Below, in pieces: positions 33,203 to 42,145 of a stretch of 64,000 nt of DNA. The stretch is from positions 45,411 to 109,410 of the forward strand of contig JAKSIE010000002.1 of assembly GCA_024398995.1 (NCBI GenBank). The letters are read 5' to 3'. This DNA comes from Fibrobacter sp. (lineage in GTDB: Bacteria > Fibrobacterota > Fibrobacteria > Fibrobacterales > Fibrobacteraceae). The position numbers and the translations under genes are program-made. Position 1 is the stretch's first letter, and every line of letters begins with the position of its first letter. A model generated the notes under the pieces. It had not been told where the DNA came from and did not search any database. It saw nothing but the letters and a program-made list of their open reading frames with translations.

Positions 33203-34112
33203 ATTTGTCAGGCTCATTAAAGAAAACGTGATTCCCTCGATTGTGTTTACCATAATCGTGGTCTCTTGCGGTAGTGCCTGGTATCTACTTCATCCGGCAA
33301 GCCCTTATCATGCACGCTACTCCTTTGTGGTGGCCTACGACGCCATCGGTACTCTTTCTCCGGGCAACCCGGTGGAAGTTCGCGGTATCAAGGTGGGCGA
33401 GATTACCAAGGTGGAATTGACGGAAGATGCGGTCTATGTGACCGCCCGAGTTTTGTCGAATACCAAGATTCCCGATAACTCCGAATACCGCCTGATTAAC
33501 TCCGGTTTGATGGGTGAACGCGAAATGTGCGTGTTGACAGGCGATAGCCCGAACTTGATTCATGACGGGGATACAGTGAAGGGCCGTTACGACGAAGGCA
33601 CCTCCGGCGTGGTGAAGAGCTTGCTTGCTGCCGTGGATGATCTTGAAGAAGTGATAGATACTTTGAACTCTGTCATCGATTCTGTGACTGTTGGTTCTAC
33701 CGGTCAGCGCATCAAGCGAATTATTTCAAAGGGCAAGAAACTGGTGAATGTTTCCAAGGCCGATATTAGGTCCTGGATTGGTGAGGCAAAAACCGTTATT
33801 GACGACCTGGATGGAATCCTGGAAAAGACCAAGTCTACCGTAGACGACGCCTTGGTTAAGGGCGAAGGTAAGGTGGACGAAGTGAAGCCCTTGATGGACC
33901 GCGCCGATGCTCTTTTGAAGCAATTGGACGGAATGAAGGACCGCAGCGAAAACCTTTTGTCCCAGCTTTCGGAACAAAGTAACACCGCCGGACTTGTTTT
34001 GGCTGAAAATGGCAAGTTTGCTAAGGATATCGATAAGCTTGTTCGTTCTACAAATGCCTTGATTGCCGATATCAAGAAACAGGGCATCCACTTGAATATT
34101 GATTTTTTTTAA
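33195..34112 (+). CDS. MCE/MlaD-family lipid transport protein
   Basis: A 305-residue protein with one N-terminal membrane anchor (about 13-32), an MCE domain (40-120; VAYDAIGTLSPGNPVEVRGIKVGEITKVEL is split here as GTLSPGNPVEVRG and VGEITKV) and a helical C-terminal region (120-305) with coiled-coil character. MCE proteins form hexameric rings that move lipids between inner and outer membranes. The usual MlaE permease and MlaF ATPase are not next to it. The start overlaps hprK by 8 bases. The gene order hpf-hprK-MCE is a conserved-looking block, but the functional link is unclear. Confidence 0.85.
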   Translation: MNRFVRLIKENVIPSIVFTIIVVSCGSAWYLLHPASPYHARYSFVVAYDAIGTLSPGNPVEVRGIKVGEITKVELTEDAVYVTARVLSNTKIPDNSEYRLINSGLMGEREMCVLTGDSPNLIHDGDTVKGRYDEGTSGVVKSLLAAVDDLEEVIDTLNSVIDSVTVGSTGQRIKRIISKGKKLVNVSKADIRSWIGEAKTVIDDLDGILEKTKSTVDDALVKGEGKVDEVKPLMDRADALLKQLDGMKDRSENLLSQLSEQSNTAGLVLAENGKFAKDIDKLVRSTNALIADIKKQGIHLNIDFF

Positions 34113-34196
34113 AAAATATTTTCACTTTGTAAAAAAAAAGAATAGTTTGTAGTCTATTAGTAGAAGATAGACCCCCTACCAACCAAGGAGTTTACC

Positions 34197-34670
34197 ATGG
34201 CCGAAAAGAAGCCCGTAAAGATGAGCGATGCTGACCTTAAGTTCTTCGAGGATATGCTTATTGAAAAACGTCGTGAACTGGTAACCGCCCAGAGCGAATC
34301 CGACAAGGCCGAGTCTTTCAAGAGCCAGATGCAGGCTGGCGACGGTGGCGAAGCAGGCAATAGCGCCGACTTGGCCACTGACTACAACGCTTTGGAAACC
34401 AACTTTGAACTTGCCGCTCGCGAAGGCAAGTACCTGGTCTATCTTGAAGAAGCTCTTAAGCGCATCAAGAAGGGTACCTTTGGTGTCTGCAAGGTTTGCG
34501 GTCAGTTGATTCCCAAGCCCCGTTTGATGGCTGTGCCCACTGCAACCAAGTGCGTGAACTGTAAGGAAGAAACCAAGCGCAAGGAACGCGAAGACAGCCG
34601 TCTGGAAATGGCCCGTCTCTTGGCAGAAGAACAGCGCAAGGAACTTTTGGCTCGCAGTTCCAAGAAGTAA
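34197..34670 (+). CDS. dksA: DksA/TraR-family zinc-finger protein
   Basis: A 157-residue RNA-polymerase-binding regulator of DksA type. An N-terminal helical coiled coil (about 8-95) carries the usual acidic tip region (GGEAGNSADLATD), and the four-cysteine zinc finger CKVCG...CVNC lies at about 101-125. The length is close to E. coli DksA (151). The tail is Lys/Arg-rich. DksA works with ppGpp to adjust rRNA and amino-acid promoters. The ribosome site AAGGAG is followed by the ATG at 34197. It is a single-gene unit with a strong terminator. Confidence 0.87.
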   Translation: MAEKKPVKMSDADLKFFEDMLIEKRRELVTAQSESDKAESFKSQMQAGDGGEAGNSADLATDYNALETNFELAAREGKYLVYLEEALKRIKKGTFGVCKVCGQLIPKPRLMAVPTATKCVNCKEETKRKEREDSRLEMARLLAEEQRKELLARSSKK

Positions 34671-34726
34671 GAGTTAATGGGTGAACGTTGCCTGCGGCCA
34701 TTGCCGTAAGCAGCAACGTATAAAGG

Positions 34727-34754
34727 CCTCGGATTGTATCCGAGGTCTTTTTTT
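34727..34754 (+). terminator. dksA terminator
   Basis: CCTCGGAT (34727-34734) and ATCCGAGG (34738-34745) with a TGT loop, then TC and seven T. A broader imperfect hairpin (GAACGTTGC/GCAACGT) lies just upstream. Confidence 0.88.
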
Positions 34755-34799
34755 AATGCAAAGGAGGTTAATGATGCAAGGGGCGCTGCCCCCTTCAAT

Positions 34800-35930
34800 T
34801 TACCCCTGGAAGAATGTATCTGCAAGTTTTGCGCGGAAGGCGTGAATGCGGTCGGCGTTGGGTTCCCTATGGGGGTAGGTGAAATTGCTGAGGAGTACCA
34901 CGGCGGCGCCCTGGTCCGGGTCGGCCACAATGCTTGCACCTGTAAAACCGGTCTTCCCGAAGGTGCGCGGGGAGACCTTTGTTCCCATGAACTTGGCTGC
35001 GTTCAGTTCCCAGCCCAGGCCGGTACAGTCGCCTGCTGCGCCTGCGGGGCAATGGCCGTAGGCTGGATTGGTGAAGGCGTTTGTGCTTGCAAGCTTGAGG
35101 ATTCCGGCGGGTGCTACCCGCTGGTTATTGGCGCCGCCGCGGTCAGAACCTTCGCCGCTGATGCCGTCGTTCAGCATCATCTGGACGAATTTCAGAAGGT
35201 CCGGTACGCAGCTGAACATGCCTGCGCTTCCCACGGGGAAAAGTTTTCGCAATACCCAGGCGCTTTCGTCGTGAATTTCACCTTGGATTTCCCTGCCTCT
35301 GAAACTGCAGATTTCCGTAGGCATGATCTGGTCCCTGGGTACGGGATTTTCGGGGCGCGTCACCGGGTCCCAGCCACTGCGGGTCATGCCCAGCGGCCTA
35401 AAGAATCGTTCTGCGCCTTGCTCCTGCAGGCTTTTGCCTGTAAGGCGACAGAGGATCATTCCCAGCAAAACGCTTGCAGGATTGCCGTAATTGAAGGCGT
35501 CGCCAGGAGCTGCGTTAAACTGGTATGTATACAGGGCGTTCAGGATCCCTTCGGGCGGAAGTTCCCTCAAGGTCTTCATGGGCACGCGATAATCCAGGCT
35601 GTGGGTCAGCAAATGGAAAATTCGAATATCGTCTCGATAATTTGTCTGTAATTCTGGAATGAAGTCCACAACCTTGTCGTCTACGGAAATCTTGCCCTCC
35701 AGAATGTAGCTGAGGGTCAATGTGGAGGTGGGGCAGACCTTGGTCAGGGAGGCTATGTCGAACACCGTATTTTCAGGGGTGTTTAGCGCTACGATTTGGC
35801 GGGTTCCGTCGGGCAGAATAAAACCTGCCACGGCCTTGCTGAAAATGCCTTCGCATTCGGCTTTTTTCAATAAATTGCTGATTTTTTCAAGGTTGAAATT
35901 CATACTGTGAAAATAGAAATGTTTTTTCAA
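34800..35930 (-). CDS. Serine hydrolase of the beta-lactamase/class C superfamily
   Basis: Penicillin-recognising fold protein. The catalytic triad motifs are in order: SLTK (S-x-x-K, IASLTKVC), YGN (FNYGNPAS) and a KTG-like GKTGFTG near the C-terminus. It has 376 residues from a TTG at 35930, or 367 from the ATG at 35903; neither has a good ribosome site, and the ATG is a little more natural. There is no signal peptide, so it is probably cytoplasmic, which argues against a role in drug resistance. Family members include esterases and D-aminopeptidases. It is divergent from the kinase gene with about 50 bases between. Confidence 0.85.
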   Translation of the reverse strand: MKKHFYFHSMNFNLEKISNLLKKAECEGIFSKAVAGFILPDGTRQIVALNTPENTVFDIASLTKVCPTSTLTLSYILEGKISVDDKVVDFIPELQTNYRDDIRIFHLLTHSLDYRVPMKTLRELPPEGILNALYTYQFNAAPGDAFNYGNPASVLLGMILCRLTGKSLQEQGAERFFRPLGMTRSGWDPVTRPENPVPRDQIMPTEICSFRGREIQGEIHDESAWVLRKLFPVGSAGMFSCVPDLLKFVQMMLNDGISGEGSDRGGANNQRVAPAGILKLASTNAFTNPAYGHCPAGAAGDCTGLGWELNAAKFMGTKVSPRTFGKTGFTGASIVADPDQGAAVVLLSNFTYPHREPNADRIHAFRAKLADTFFQG

Positions 35931-35976
35931 AACTTATATTTAAATAAAGTGAGTTAGAAGGTTAAGGTTTTAAGTA

Positions 35977-38562
35977 ATGAAAAAGAGTGGCAGATCGAAC
36001 GAAAATTCAATATGGTTCCAGTACGCACTGATTGTACTGGGTTCCTTTGCCAGTCTTGCGATCTTGACGTATTTCTCGTTCCAATCCATTACCAGCATGG
36101 CGAGGGACGATGCCGATGTAACTGCACAGACCCTCATTGAATCAGACGCCGAAATTCTAAACAGCTTTGTAGGCGAAGGCCGACATAAACTGGAGATGGT
36201 TTGTCGGCTTACGGAATATATCTGGCAGGAAAAACAGTCTATTGCAGAGGTGGAATCCCTATTTGTTCTTGAAACGGAACGATTCCGTGCAGAAAATAAT
36301 TTGAATTATTCGGGTCTGTTCGGCGTCATCGGAGATCATTTTGTGGATGGAGGCAAAAAAGTTGCTGATCCTGGCTATGATCCTAAGAAAAGGCCCTGGT
36401 ATAGGTCCGCCATTCGTTCCTTGAATGATGACGCTCATCTTACGACCTTTGTGGATTATAAGAATGGTTCCGAGTTAGTAACCTTGAGCAAGGTGCTGCC
36501 GGACAAGAAAAGCGTGATTGCATTGAACCTTTCCTTGAACGTGCTGAGAGACGTTTTCCACACTCGTTGGGAACAGGGTTCCCGTTGGATGGTCCTGAGT
36601 ACATCAGGCGAGGTAATCGGACATTTTGATGTGACGCAAATTGGTGAAAACTATTTGTCTAGCAAGTATTGGGGCACCGAAAATGAGGAACTGGCCCGCA
36701 AGGCTCTTCGTACTGCAAACGAAAAAGTACGAGTTGTACAGATTGGCAATGGCCTTGTAGCCTACGTGGTTCCTATTCAAAATCAATGGTTCCTCGTAAA
36801 AATTTACGACAGGATTCACCTGGCCGATGATGTTCGTTGGACAACCACTCGAAACATTATGATGGCTGTACTCCTCTTCGCGATAATGATTTTGATTGTC
36901 TCCATTGTTTTTGTGAGACACCGTAGATTGGTCAGGGAAAATCGAGTCAAGAAATTCCTTCGTATTAAACTGGACCACGAAATGCATGCGACCATCAATG
37001 GTATCCTTGGTATGAATGCTGTGGTGATGAAATCCATTCACGACGAAGATGTTCGTTCCTTCTCTGAGGGTGTTCAGTCGGCAGTGGAAGGCTTTGATTT
37101 TCTGCTTAAGGATGTTCGCGAAATCGCAGACAACGATGGTGCGATTGTTGTAGAGTCCCAGGAGTACAGTTTCTTTGAAATTCTCTCGGAGTGCTATAAA
37201 ATTGTACTTCCGAAGGCCAGGATGAAAAACTTGCAGGTGACCTTCGAATGTGATCCTGACATTCCGTCGGGCATGTGGGGCGACGCCTTGCATCTTCGCC
37301 AGGTTATCAGCAATCTTTTGGCTGATGCGGTCCGACGTACGGAATCAGGCAGTATCTGGGTTTCTGTGAATGGATTCATGGAGCCAAGGCGTTCGACTAG
37401 CACTGAGGATTACTTTACTCTGCAAATCTCCATACGAGATACGGGTACCAGTGTTGAAAGGGGCCATAGTCCCAATGTGGATGAGTGGCAAGATAGCAGT
37501 GCGGAACTGTGCTTGGCGAAACTGATGCTTGATGCCTGTGGCGGTGAATTGACGATCAAGAGCCGCTATGGCGAAGGAACCTCCTTTATGGTCTCCTTGC
37601 GGCAGCTGGTTTTGAACAAGGCTCCCATAGGCGATTTTGAAGCTAGGTTCGATAGTCTTGTTTCGAAGGAAAGTCAGAATACCATAACTTTGTTCGCCCC
37701 TGCTGCAAGAGTACTTGTGGTGGACGACGTGGAAATGAACTTGAAGGTGGTTTGTGGTTTGCTGAAGGAAACCAAGGTCCAGATCGATACGGCAGTTAGC
37801 GGCTCGCAATGTTTGGAACTTGTGGCTAGCAGGCATTACGACTTGATCCTTCTGGACTACTCGCTACCGGAAATGAACGGTGTGGAAACCTTTGACCGAA
37901 TGAAGAAAGTCGGAGCAAAGCTGAACATGGATACTCCGGTGATTATCGTGACCGCGGAGACCGTGGATTTCAAGGGTTCCTTCCTGAAGATCGGTCTGAC
38001 TGACTACATGGTTAAACCTTACGCTGAAAAGGATTTGCTGAGAATTCTTGCCTGGTACCTGCCCAAGGAACTGGTGCTGACTCAGGATGACCTACAGGAA
38101 TTCCCGAAGAGAGAAAAGTCGAAGCCCGCCGCAAAACCCGCGAAGGTCGAGGAGATCCCCGAAGAAGAGGAAATTGTTTTCCACACGATTCTTACTCCAG
38201 AAGAAAAACTGAATGTGTTCAAGGACGTTCTGAATGTTCAGAAGGGACTGGAATACTTCTCCCGCGATGTACGTTGCTATTTCGAAGTGGTGAAGGAGTT
38301 TGCCCACGAAGATAAGCGCTACGGCTTTGATAAGACCTTCCAGATGAAGGACTGGAACAACTACCTGATTTTGATCCACTCCGTGAATGGTGTGGCCCAG
38401 GCTATCGGAGCCGACGACTTGGCAGAAATATCGCAGGCTGTTGAAAAGGCTTGCAAGGATTATATGTTCGATACGCTTGATGATTTGCACCGGGCCTTTA
38501 TTGCCGCCTATGTGAAAACCATAGATGTTATCAACAAGGGAGTCGCTGATTATGAAGATTAA
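35977..38562 (+). CDS. Membrane hybrid histidine-kinase-like protein (sensor, HisKA, degenerate ATPase, REC, Hpt)
   Basis: An 861-residue protein. Membrane segments at about 15-35 and 290-312 bracket a periplasmic dCache-like sensor. The H-box LDHEMHATINGILGMN keeps the phospho-accepting H334. The ATPase is damaged: the N-box reads NLLADA and the G1 loop RDTGTSV instead of DxGxGI. A receiver domain follows (VVDD, D627, KPYA), and the Hpt-like end carries IHSVNGVAQAIG with H801. It overlaps the next gene by 11 bases. The partner encoded there has the opposite pattern of losses, so phosphorylation in trans is a reasonable inference. Confidence 0.85.
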   Translation: MKKSGRSNENSIWFQYALIVLGSFASLAILTYFSFQSITSMARDDADVTAQTLIESDAEILNSFVGEGRHKLEMVCRLTEYIWQEKQSIAEVESLFVLETERFRAENNLNYSGLFGVIGDHFVDGGKKVADPGYDPKKRPWYRSAIRSLNDDAHLTTFVDYKNGSELVTLSKVLPDKKSVIALNLSLNVLRDVFHTRWEQGSRWMVLSTSGEVIGHFDVTQIGENYLSSKYWGTENEELARKALRTANEKVRVVQIGNGLVAYVVPIQNQWFLVKIYDRIHLADDVRWTTTRNIMMAVLLFAIMILIVSIVFVRHRRLVRENRVKKFLRIKLDHEMHATINGILGMNAVVMKSIHDEDVRSFSEGVQSAVEGFDFLLKDVREIADNDGAIVVESQEYSFFEILSECYKIVLPKARMKNLQVTFECDPDIPSGMWGDALHLRQVISNLLADAVRRTESGSIWVSVNGFMEPRRSTSTEDYFTLQISIRDTGTSVERGHSPNVDEWQDSSAELCLAKLMLDACGGELTIKSRYGEGTSFMVSLRQLVLNKAPIGDFEARFDSLVSKESQNTITLFAPAARVLVVDDVEMNLKVVCGLLKETKVQIDTAVSGSQCLELVASRHYDLILLDYSLPEMNGVETFDRMKKVGAKLNMDTPVIIVTAETVDFKGSFLKIGLTDYMVKPYAEKDLLRILAWYLPKELVLTQDDLQEFPKREKSKPAAKPAKVEEIPEEEEIVFHTILTPEEKLNVFKDVLNVQKGLEYFSRDVRCYFEVVKEFAHEDKRYGFDKTFQMKDWNNYLILIHSVNGVAQAIGADDLAEISQAVEKACKDYMFDTLDDLHRAFIAAYVKTIDVINKGVADYED

Positions 38563-40252
38563 TCTAGGAAAGAATAGACTCTCTGGAGGAAAAGACGTAA
38601 AAGCCGAGGATAAGAGAGGCTACAGGTTGTCCTTTAGTCTTGGTAGTGAATTTCGCGGCTTGATCAACGAAATCCTGGCTCTTAATGCAATGGTGCTTAA
38701 GGGTGTGGAAGACCCCGTTCTCAAACTCTACTCAAACAAGATCCAGAACGCCAGCCGTGGCCTTTTGTCGGTTGTGAACGATGTGATGGATTTTGCTAAG
38801 ATCGAATCTGGGGAGCTGGATGTGGGACCGGTCAACTACAATTTGTTCCAGATGCTGAACGAATGTTATGAAATGTTCTACCAGCGCGCCCAGGATAAGA
38901 ACCTAAAGTTCGTTTTCGACATAGACCCGAATACGCCTGCTGAACTTTTTGGCGATGAAAAAAGAATCCGCCAGATTTTGCTGAATCTGATTTATTATTC
39001 CCTGAAGTATACGTCTCAGGGCGAAGTTCGCTTGAAGGTTTCATTTGAAAGGAATGGTGACGTTTCGTCGGATATTATCGATCTTGTCTTGATAGTAAGC
39101 GATACGGGTACGGGCATTCCTGATTTTGCCATGGAAGATTTGTTCCAAATTTCGGACCGAATTGCGACGGGAAACGATGTTGACGGCGTGGACCTGTGCT
39201 TGAATTTGACGAAACGATTGGTGGATATGTTCGGTGGTTCCTTGGAAGTTTCCAGTGAAGTTGGACGAGGTACGAACTGTAAGATATCGATTCCCCAGTT
39301 GGTGAAAAGAAATGAGCCCATGGGTGATTTCTTTGAACAGCGTAAGGCCCATTCTCATTCTTTGGAACTGGTACTTGAAAAGTTCCGTGCTCCCAAGGCG
39401 GAAATTCTTATGGCAGATGGCCTACCCATGAATTTACGCATGGTGAAGAGTATTCTGAGTGCTTCCAAGATCAAGATCGACGTTGCGAATAATGGTATGG
39501 AAGCTCTTGAACAGATAAAGCGCAAGCATTACGACGTGATTTTTCTTGACCAGGAACTTCCTGTAATGACGGGTAACGAGGTCATGGAAATGATCGGAAC
39601 CTTGGCGGAGGTGCCCAATGCGGGAACTCCGGTAGTGCTGATGATTCCTGACGACCAGGTTGTTGTGAAGGAAGTGTACGAAAAGTTTGGCTTTACCGAA
39701 TGTTTGCAGAAGCCCTTTAGAGAAGACAAACTCTTACTGCTTCTGGATAAGTTACTTCCGCCGAACCTTGTGGAAACTGCAGAAGTAGTTTCTCAAAAGG
39801 TCCAGTCGTTAAATGCAAAAAAAGCAACGACCGAGGCTAGCGTTCAAGTCCGGAAGAATGCAAAGGATGTTCTTGATATTGTCAGGGAACTCAATATTTC
39901 TTCGGATTTGCTAAAGCTTTCTGCAACGAATTTTATCGATGTTCGTGTGGGCTTGGATTTTTGCCAAGGCGACGAGGACCTTTATCGAAATCGGTTGATC
40001 GACTTTAGAAAGCTGAATCGCGAGGAGCCCCTCGACTCCGCTATGGATAGCGGAGACTTTGAAATGTATCGAATAGAAGTGCGCTCCTTGAAGAGTGCTG
40101 CTCTTGCTATCGGTGCCATTGATGTGGCCAGCCGCGCCAAGTCTATGGAATTTGCTTGCAGGGAAGGTCGTTTTGAATATGTGCAGATGCACCATGACGA
40201 CTTTATTCGCGAGTACAAGAACTTGATGAGTGTGCTTGGCGAAATGTTTTAA
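38552..40252 (+). CDS. Soluble hybrid kinase-like protein lacking both phospho-accepting histidines
   Basis: A 566-residue paralogue of the preceding protein, without membrane segments. The ATG at 38552 overlaps the previous gene by 11 bases and has AAGGGA about 11 bases upstream. In the HisKA segment the histidine is replaced by S32 (SLGSEFRGLINEIL). The ATPase keeps SDTGTGIP, and the receiver keeps D333 (FLDQELP). In the Hpt-like end the histidine is R511 (VRSLKSAALAIGA). It therefore cannot autophosphorylate in the usual way, but could bind ATP and supply catalytic activity to its partner, or act as a phospho-aspartate sink. Confidence 0.82.
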   Translation: MKINLGKNRLSGGKDVKAEDKRGYRLSFSLGSEFRGLINEILALNAMVLKGVEDPVLKLYSNKIQNASRGLLSVVNDVMDFAKIESGELDVGPVNYNLFQMLNECYEMFYQRAQDKNLKFVFDIDPNTPAELFGDEKRIRQILLNLIYYSLKYTSQGEVRLKVSFERNGDVSSDIIDLVLIVSDTGTGIPDFAMEDLFQISDRIATGNDVDGVDLCLNLTKRLVDMFGGSLEVSSEVGRGTNCKISIPQLVKRNEPMGDFFEQRKAHSHSLELVLEKFRAPKAEILMADGLPMNLRMVKSILSASKIKIDVANNGMEALEQIKRKHYDVIFLDQELPVMTGNEVMEMIGTLAEVPNAGTPVVLMIPDDQVVVKEVYEKFGFTECLQKPFREDKLLLLLDKLLPPNLVETAEVVSQKVQSLNAKKATTEASVQVRKNAKDVLDIVRELNISSDLLKLSATNFIDVRVGLDFCQGDEDLYRNRLIDFRKLNREEPLDSAMDSGDFEMYRIEVRSLKSAALAIGAIDVASRAKSMEFACREGRFEYVQMHHDDFIREYKNLMSVLGEMF

Positions 40253-40265
40253 AGGAAGATGGACC

Positions 40266-40799
40266 GTGGAAGAGCAGATTGACGTTTTGAATAGGGATGG
40301 GACTTTTGCGGGTTATGCCCGTGGCCGCACCGAGGTGCATGCGAAAGGCCTGTGGCATCGTACAGTTCACATCTGGGCTTTCGATAAGGCTGGCCGCGTT
40401 TTGTTCCAGCTTCGTGCTCGCGTCAAGGAAAATAATCCGGGGCTTCTGGATACCAGCTGCGCAGGGCATATTTCTGCTGGAGATGACAGCCGCAACGCCG
40501 CCGTCAGGGAACTGCGGGAGGAATTAGGTGTCAAAAAGCGCCCCGAGGAATTGGAATATCTTTTCGAGTCCGGCCACGAAAGTGTTCTGAACGGCGGCGC
40601 CTATCTGGACAATGAATTTTATGATGTGTATCGCATAACCCTGTCTGACGAAGAGGCGGGTGCTTTGGTGCCGCAACCTGGTGAAGTGGATGATTTTGTT
40701 TGGATGACTGTGAAGGAGTTTGTAGAAACACTCAGGCAACATCCCGAAAAGTTCGTTGATCATCCTAAGGATTTTGATTGGCTTAATGGTATGGTATGA
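40266..40799 (+). CDS. Nudix hydrolase (IPP isomerase-like branch)
   Basis: A 177-residue Nudix protein. The GTG at 40266 is chosen because AAAGGAAG lies 8 bases upstream and the domain begins there. The Nudix box reads GHISAGDDSRNAAV then RELREELGV, with Asp replacing the first Glu; the RE...EE metal-binding core is intact. The N-terminal ID VLNRDGTFAGYARGR and the HIWAFD strand resemble YfcD-like proteins related to isopentenyl-diphosphate isomerase. The substrate is unknown. It follows the kinase-like pair by 13 bases and overlaps the GGDEF gene by 4. Confidence 0.87.
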   Translation: MEEQIDVLNRDGTFAGYARGRTEVHAKGLWHRTVHIWAFDKAGRVLFQLRARVKENNPGLLDTSCAGHISAGDDSRNAAVRELREELGVKKRPEELEYLFESGHESVLNGGAYLDNEFYDVYRITLSDEEAGALVPQPGEVDDFVWMTVKEFVETLRQHPEKFVDHPKDFDWLNGMV

Positions 40800-41962
40800 T
40801 GGAAAACGTTTCTCCCTCCTTTGACTTATCGCTTGTCGGCATGTCCAACCTTTTGGGTGTGTTGCTCCTTGTGGTACTTTTTCTTGGAAATATGTGGCGC
40901 TTTAAAGACCGTTCGCCAGAAAATATTTCCTTGATATTGATGATGGTCTTGTCCTTTACTTGCTGCATTGTAGACCCTCTTGTCTACGCTGTAGATGGAA
41001 AGCCTGGCTTACTGTGTAGGATTATTGTTTTTGCCGGAAACAGCTGGCTTTTTATTGCACAAATTACGACAGCAGTTGTATGGGTCTATTTTACAGGATT
41101 GCATTTAGGTGGGTCACTCTCAAAAAATCAAAAAACACTTTTGGCCGTTGTTTTTTGGGGGGCCATGGCGCTGCTTGCGCTGAACGTTTTTGTTCCCTTG
41201 GTGTTTGAAGTTGGACCCAATAATGTGTATAGCCGCAAGACTTTTTTCTTTGTGCTTGCCGGGCTCAATTATGTTCTTTTGTTGGATTCTATCTGGATTT
41301 ATTTGAATAGCCGTTCACGTGGTGGATCCTTGGTATTTTTCCCCCTTTGGCTTTTTGCTTTGCCTGTGTTTATCGGTGGCATAGTCCAGTCTCTGTTCTA
41401 TGGGTTCTCCTTGAATGCTGTATGCCAGGCGATTGCTGTTGCAGGAATCCTAGGCTGTCTTCAGAACGAAATGATTTACAGGGATTCCCTGACGGGATTG
41501 TATAACCGTCGCTATTTGGATAAGCGATTGAAGTATTATTTTGGTAGGCGCAAGAAGGGAATGTTCGGTATTATGCTAGACTTGAATTCCTTTAAGGCCA
41601 TTAATGATAAGAATGGCCACGCAGTTGGTGATCGCGCCTTGAATAACGCTGCCAGAATTTTCCGTACGGTTGTGGGTGATATGGGTGTTGTTATCCGCTA
41701 TGCCGGCGATGAATTCATTATTCTGCTCAATACCGTGGATGAAAGAATCGTATCTTGCCGCATGCTGGAAATTCGACAGGCTCTAGAAAAGTATAATGAA
41801 GTATCTGGGGAACCTTATAAGCTTGCCGTGTCCATGGGCAGCTACAAGCTGGAGGTTAGTTCTTCTTGTTTTGAAGAGTTTATCAACGAAATAGATAAGC
41901 GTATGTACGAGGACAAGAGGGACTTCTACAGGAATAACGAGGGTGTGGACCGCCGTAAGTAA
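40796..41962 (+). CDS. Membrane diguanylate cyclase (GGDEF)
   Basis: A 388-residue protein with six or seven membrane segments (about 15-225) and a C-terminal GGDEF domain. The signature is AGDEF (RYAGDEFIILL), a variant still found in active enzymes. The substrate-binding residues DSLTGLYNRR and the metal-binding D in MLDLNSFKAINDKNGHAVGD are present. No RxxD inhibitory site is seen five residues before the signature. It would make cyclic di-GMP. The ATGATG start overlaps the Nudix stop by 4 bases, so it is probably in one unit with the two kinase-like genes. Confidence 0.9.
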   Translation: MMENVSPSFDLSLVGMSNLLGVLLLVVLFLGNMWRFKDRSPENISLILMMVLSFTCCIVDPLVYAVDGKPGLLCRIIVFAGNSWLFIAQITTAVVWVYFTGLHLGGSLSKNQKTLLAVVFWGAMALLALNVFVPLVFEVGPNNVYSRKTFFFVLAGLNYVLLLDSIWIYLNSRSRGGSLVFFPLWLFALPVFIGGIVQSLFYGFSLNAVCQAIAVAGILGCLQNEMIYRDSLTGLYNRRYLDKRLKYYFGRRKKGMFGIMLDLNSFKAINDKNGHAVGDRALNNAARIFRTVVGDMGVVIRYAGDEFIILLNTVDERIVSCRMLEIRQALEKYNEVSGEPYKLAVSMGSYKLEVSSSCFEEFINEIDKRMYEDKRDFYRNNEGVDRRK

Positions 41963-42042
41963 GCTGCCCTCAAATGCTTGCTATAAAATAAAGTTATCGC
42001 TAACTATAAGTTTTAAATGATAACGGGCAGAATTTTCTTGAA

Positions 42043-42068
42043 GGTAGGCTGATAAACCTGCCTTTTTT
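42043..42068 (+). terminator. Terminator after the GGDEF gene
   Basis: GGTAGG (42043-42048) pairs with CCTGCC (42057-42062, one G-T pair), then TTTTTT. It lies 80 bases beyond the GGDEF stop. Confidence 0.75.
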
Positions 42069-42145
42069 GTTGTACGGGCTATAGGAACTAACTATATTTA
42101 AGCCATAAAAATAGCGGCAGTTCCGTCGCGAAAAAGAGGAAAATT

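Noticed and set aside
34800..35930. Antibiotic-resistance beta-lactamase
   Set aside because: The motifs fit the superfamily but there is no signal peptide, so a cytoplasmic esterase or peptidase is more likely.
41963..42145. SAM riboswitch upstream of metY
   Set aside because: I see a terminator for the previous gene but no SAM-I or SAM-II type junction or conserved core.
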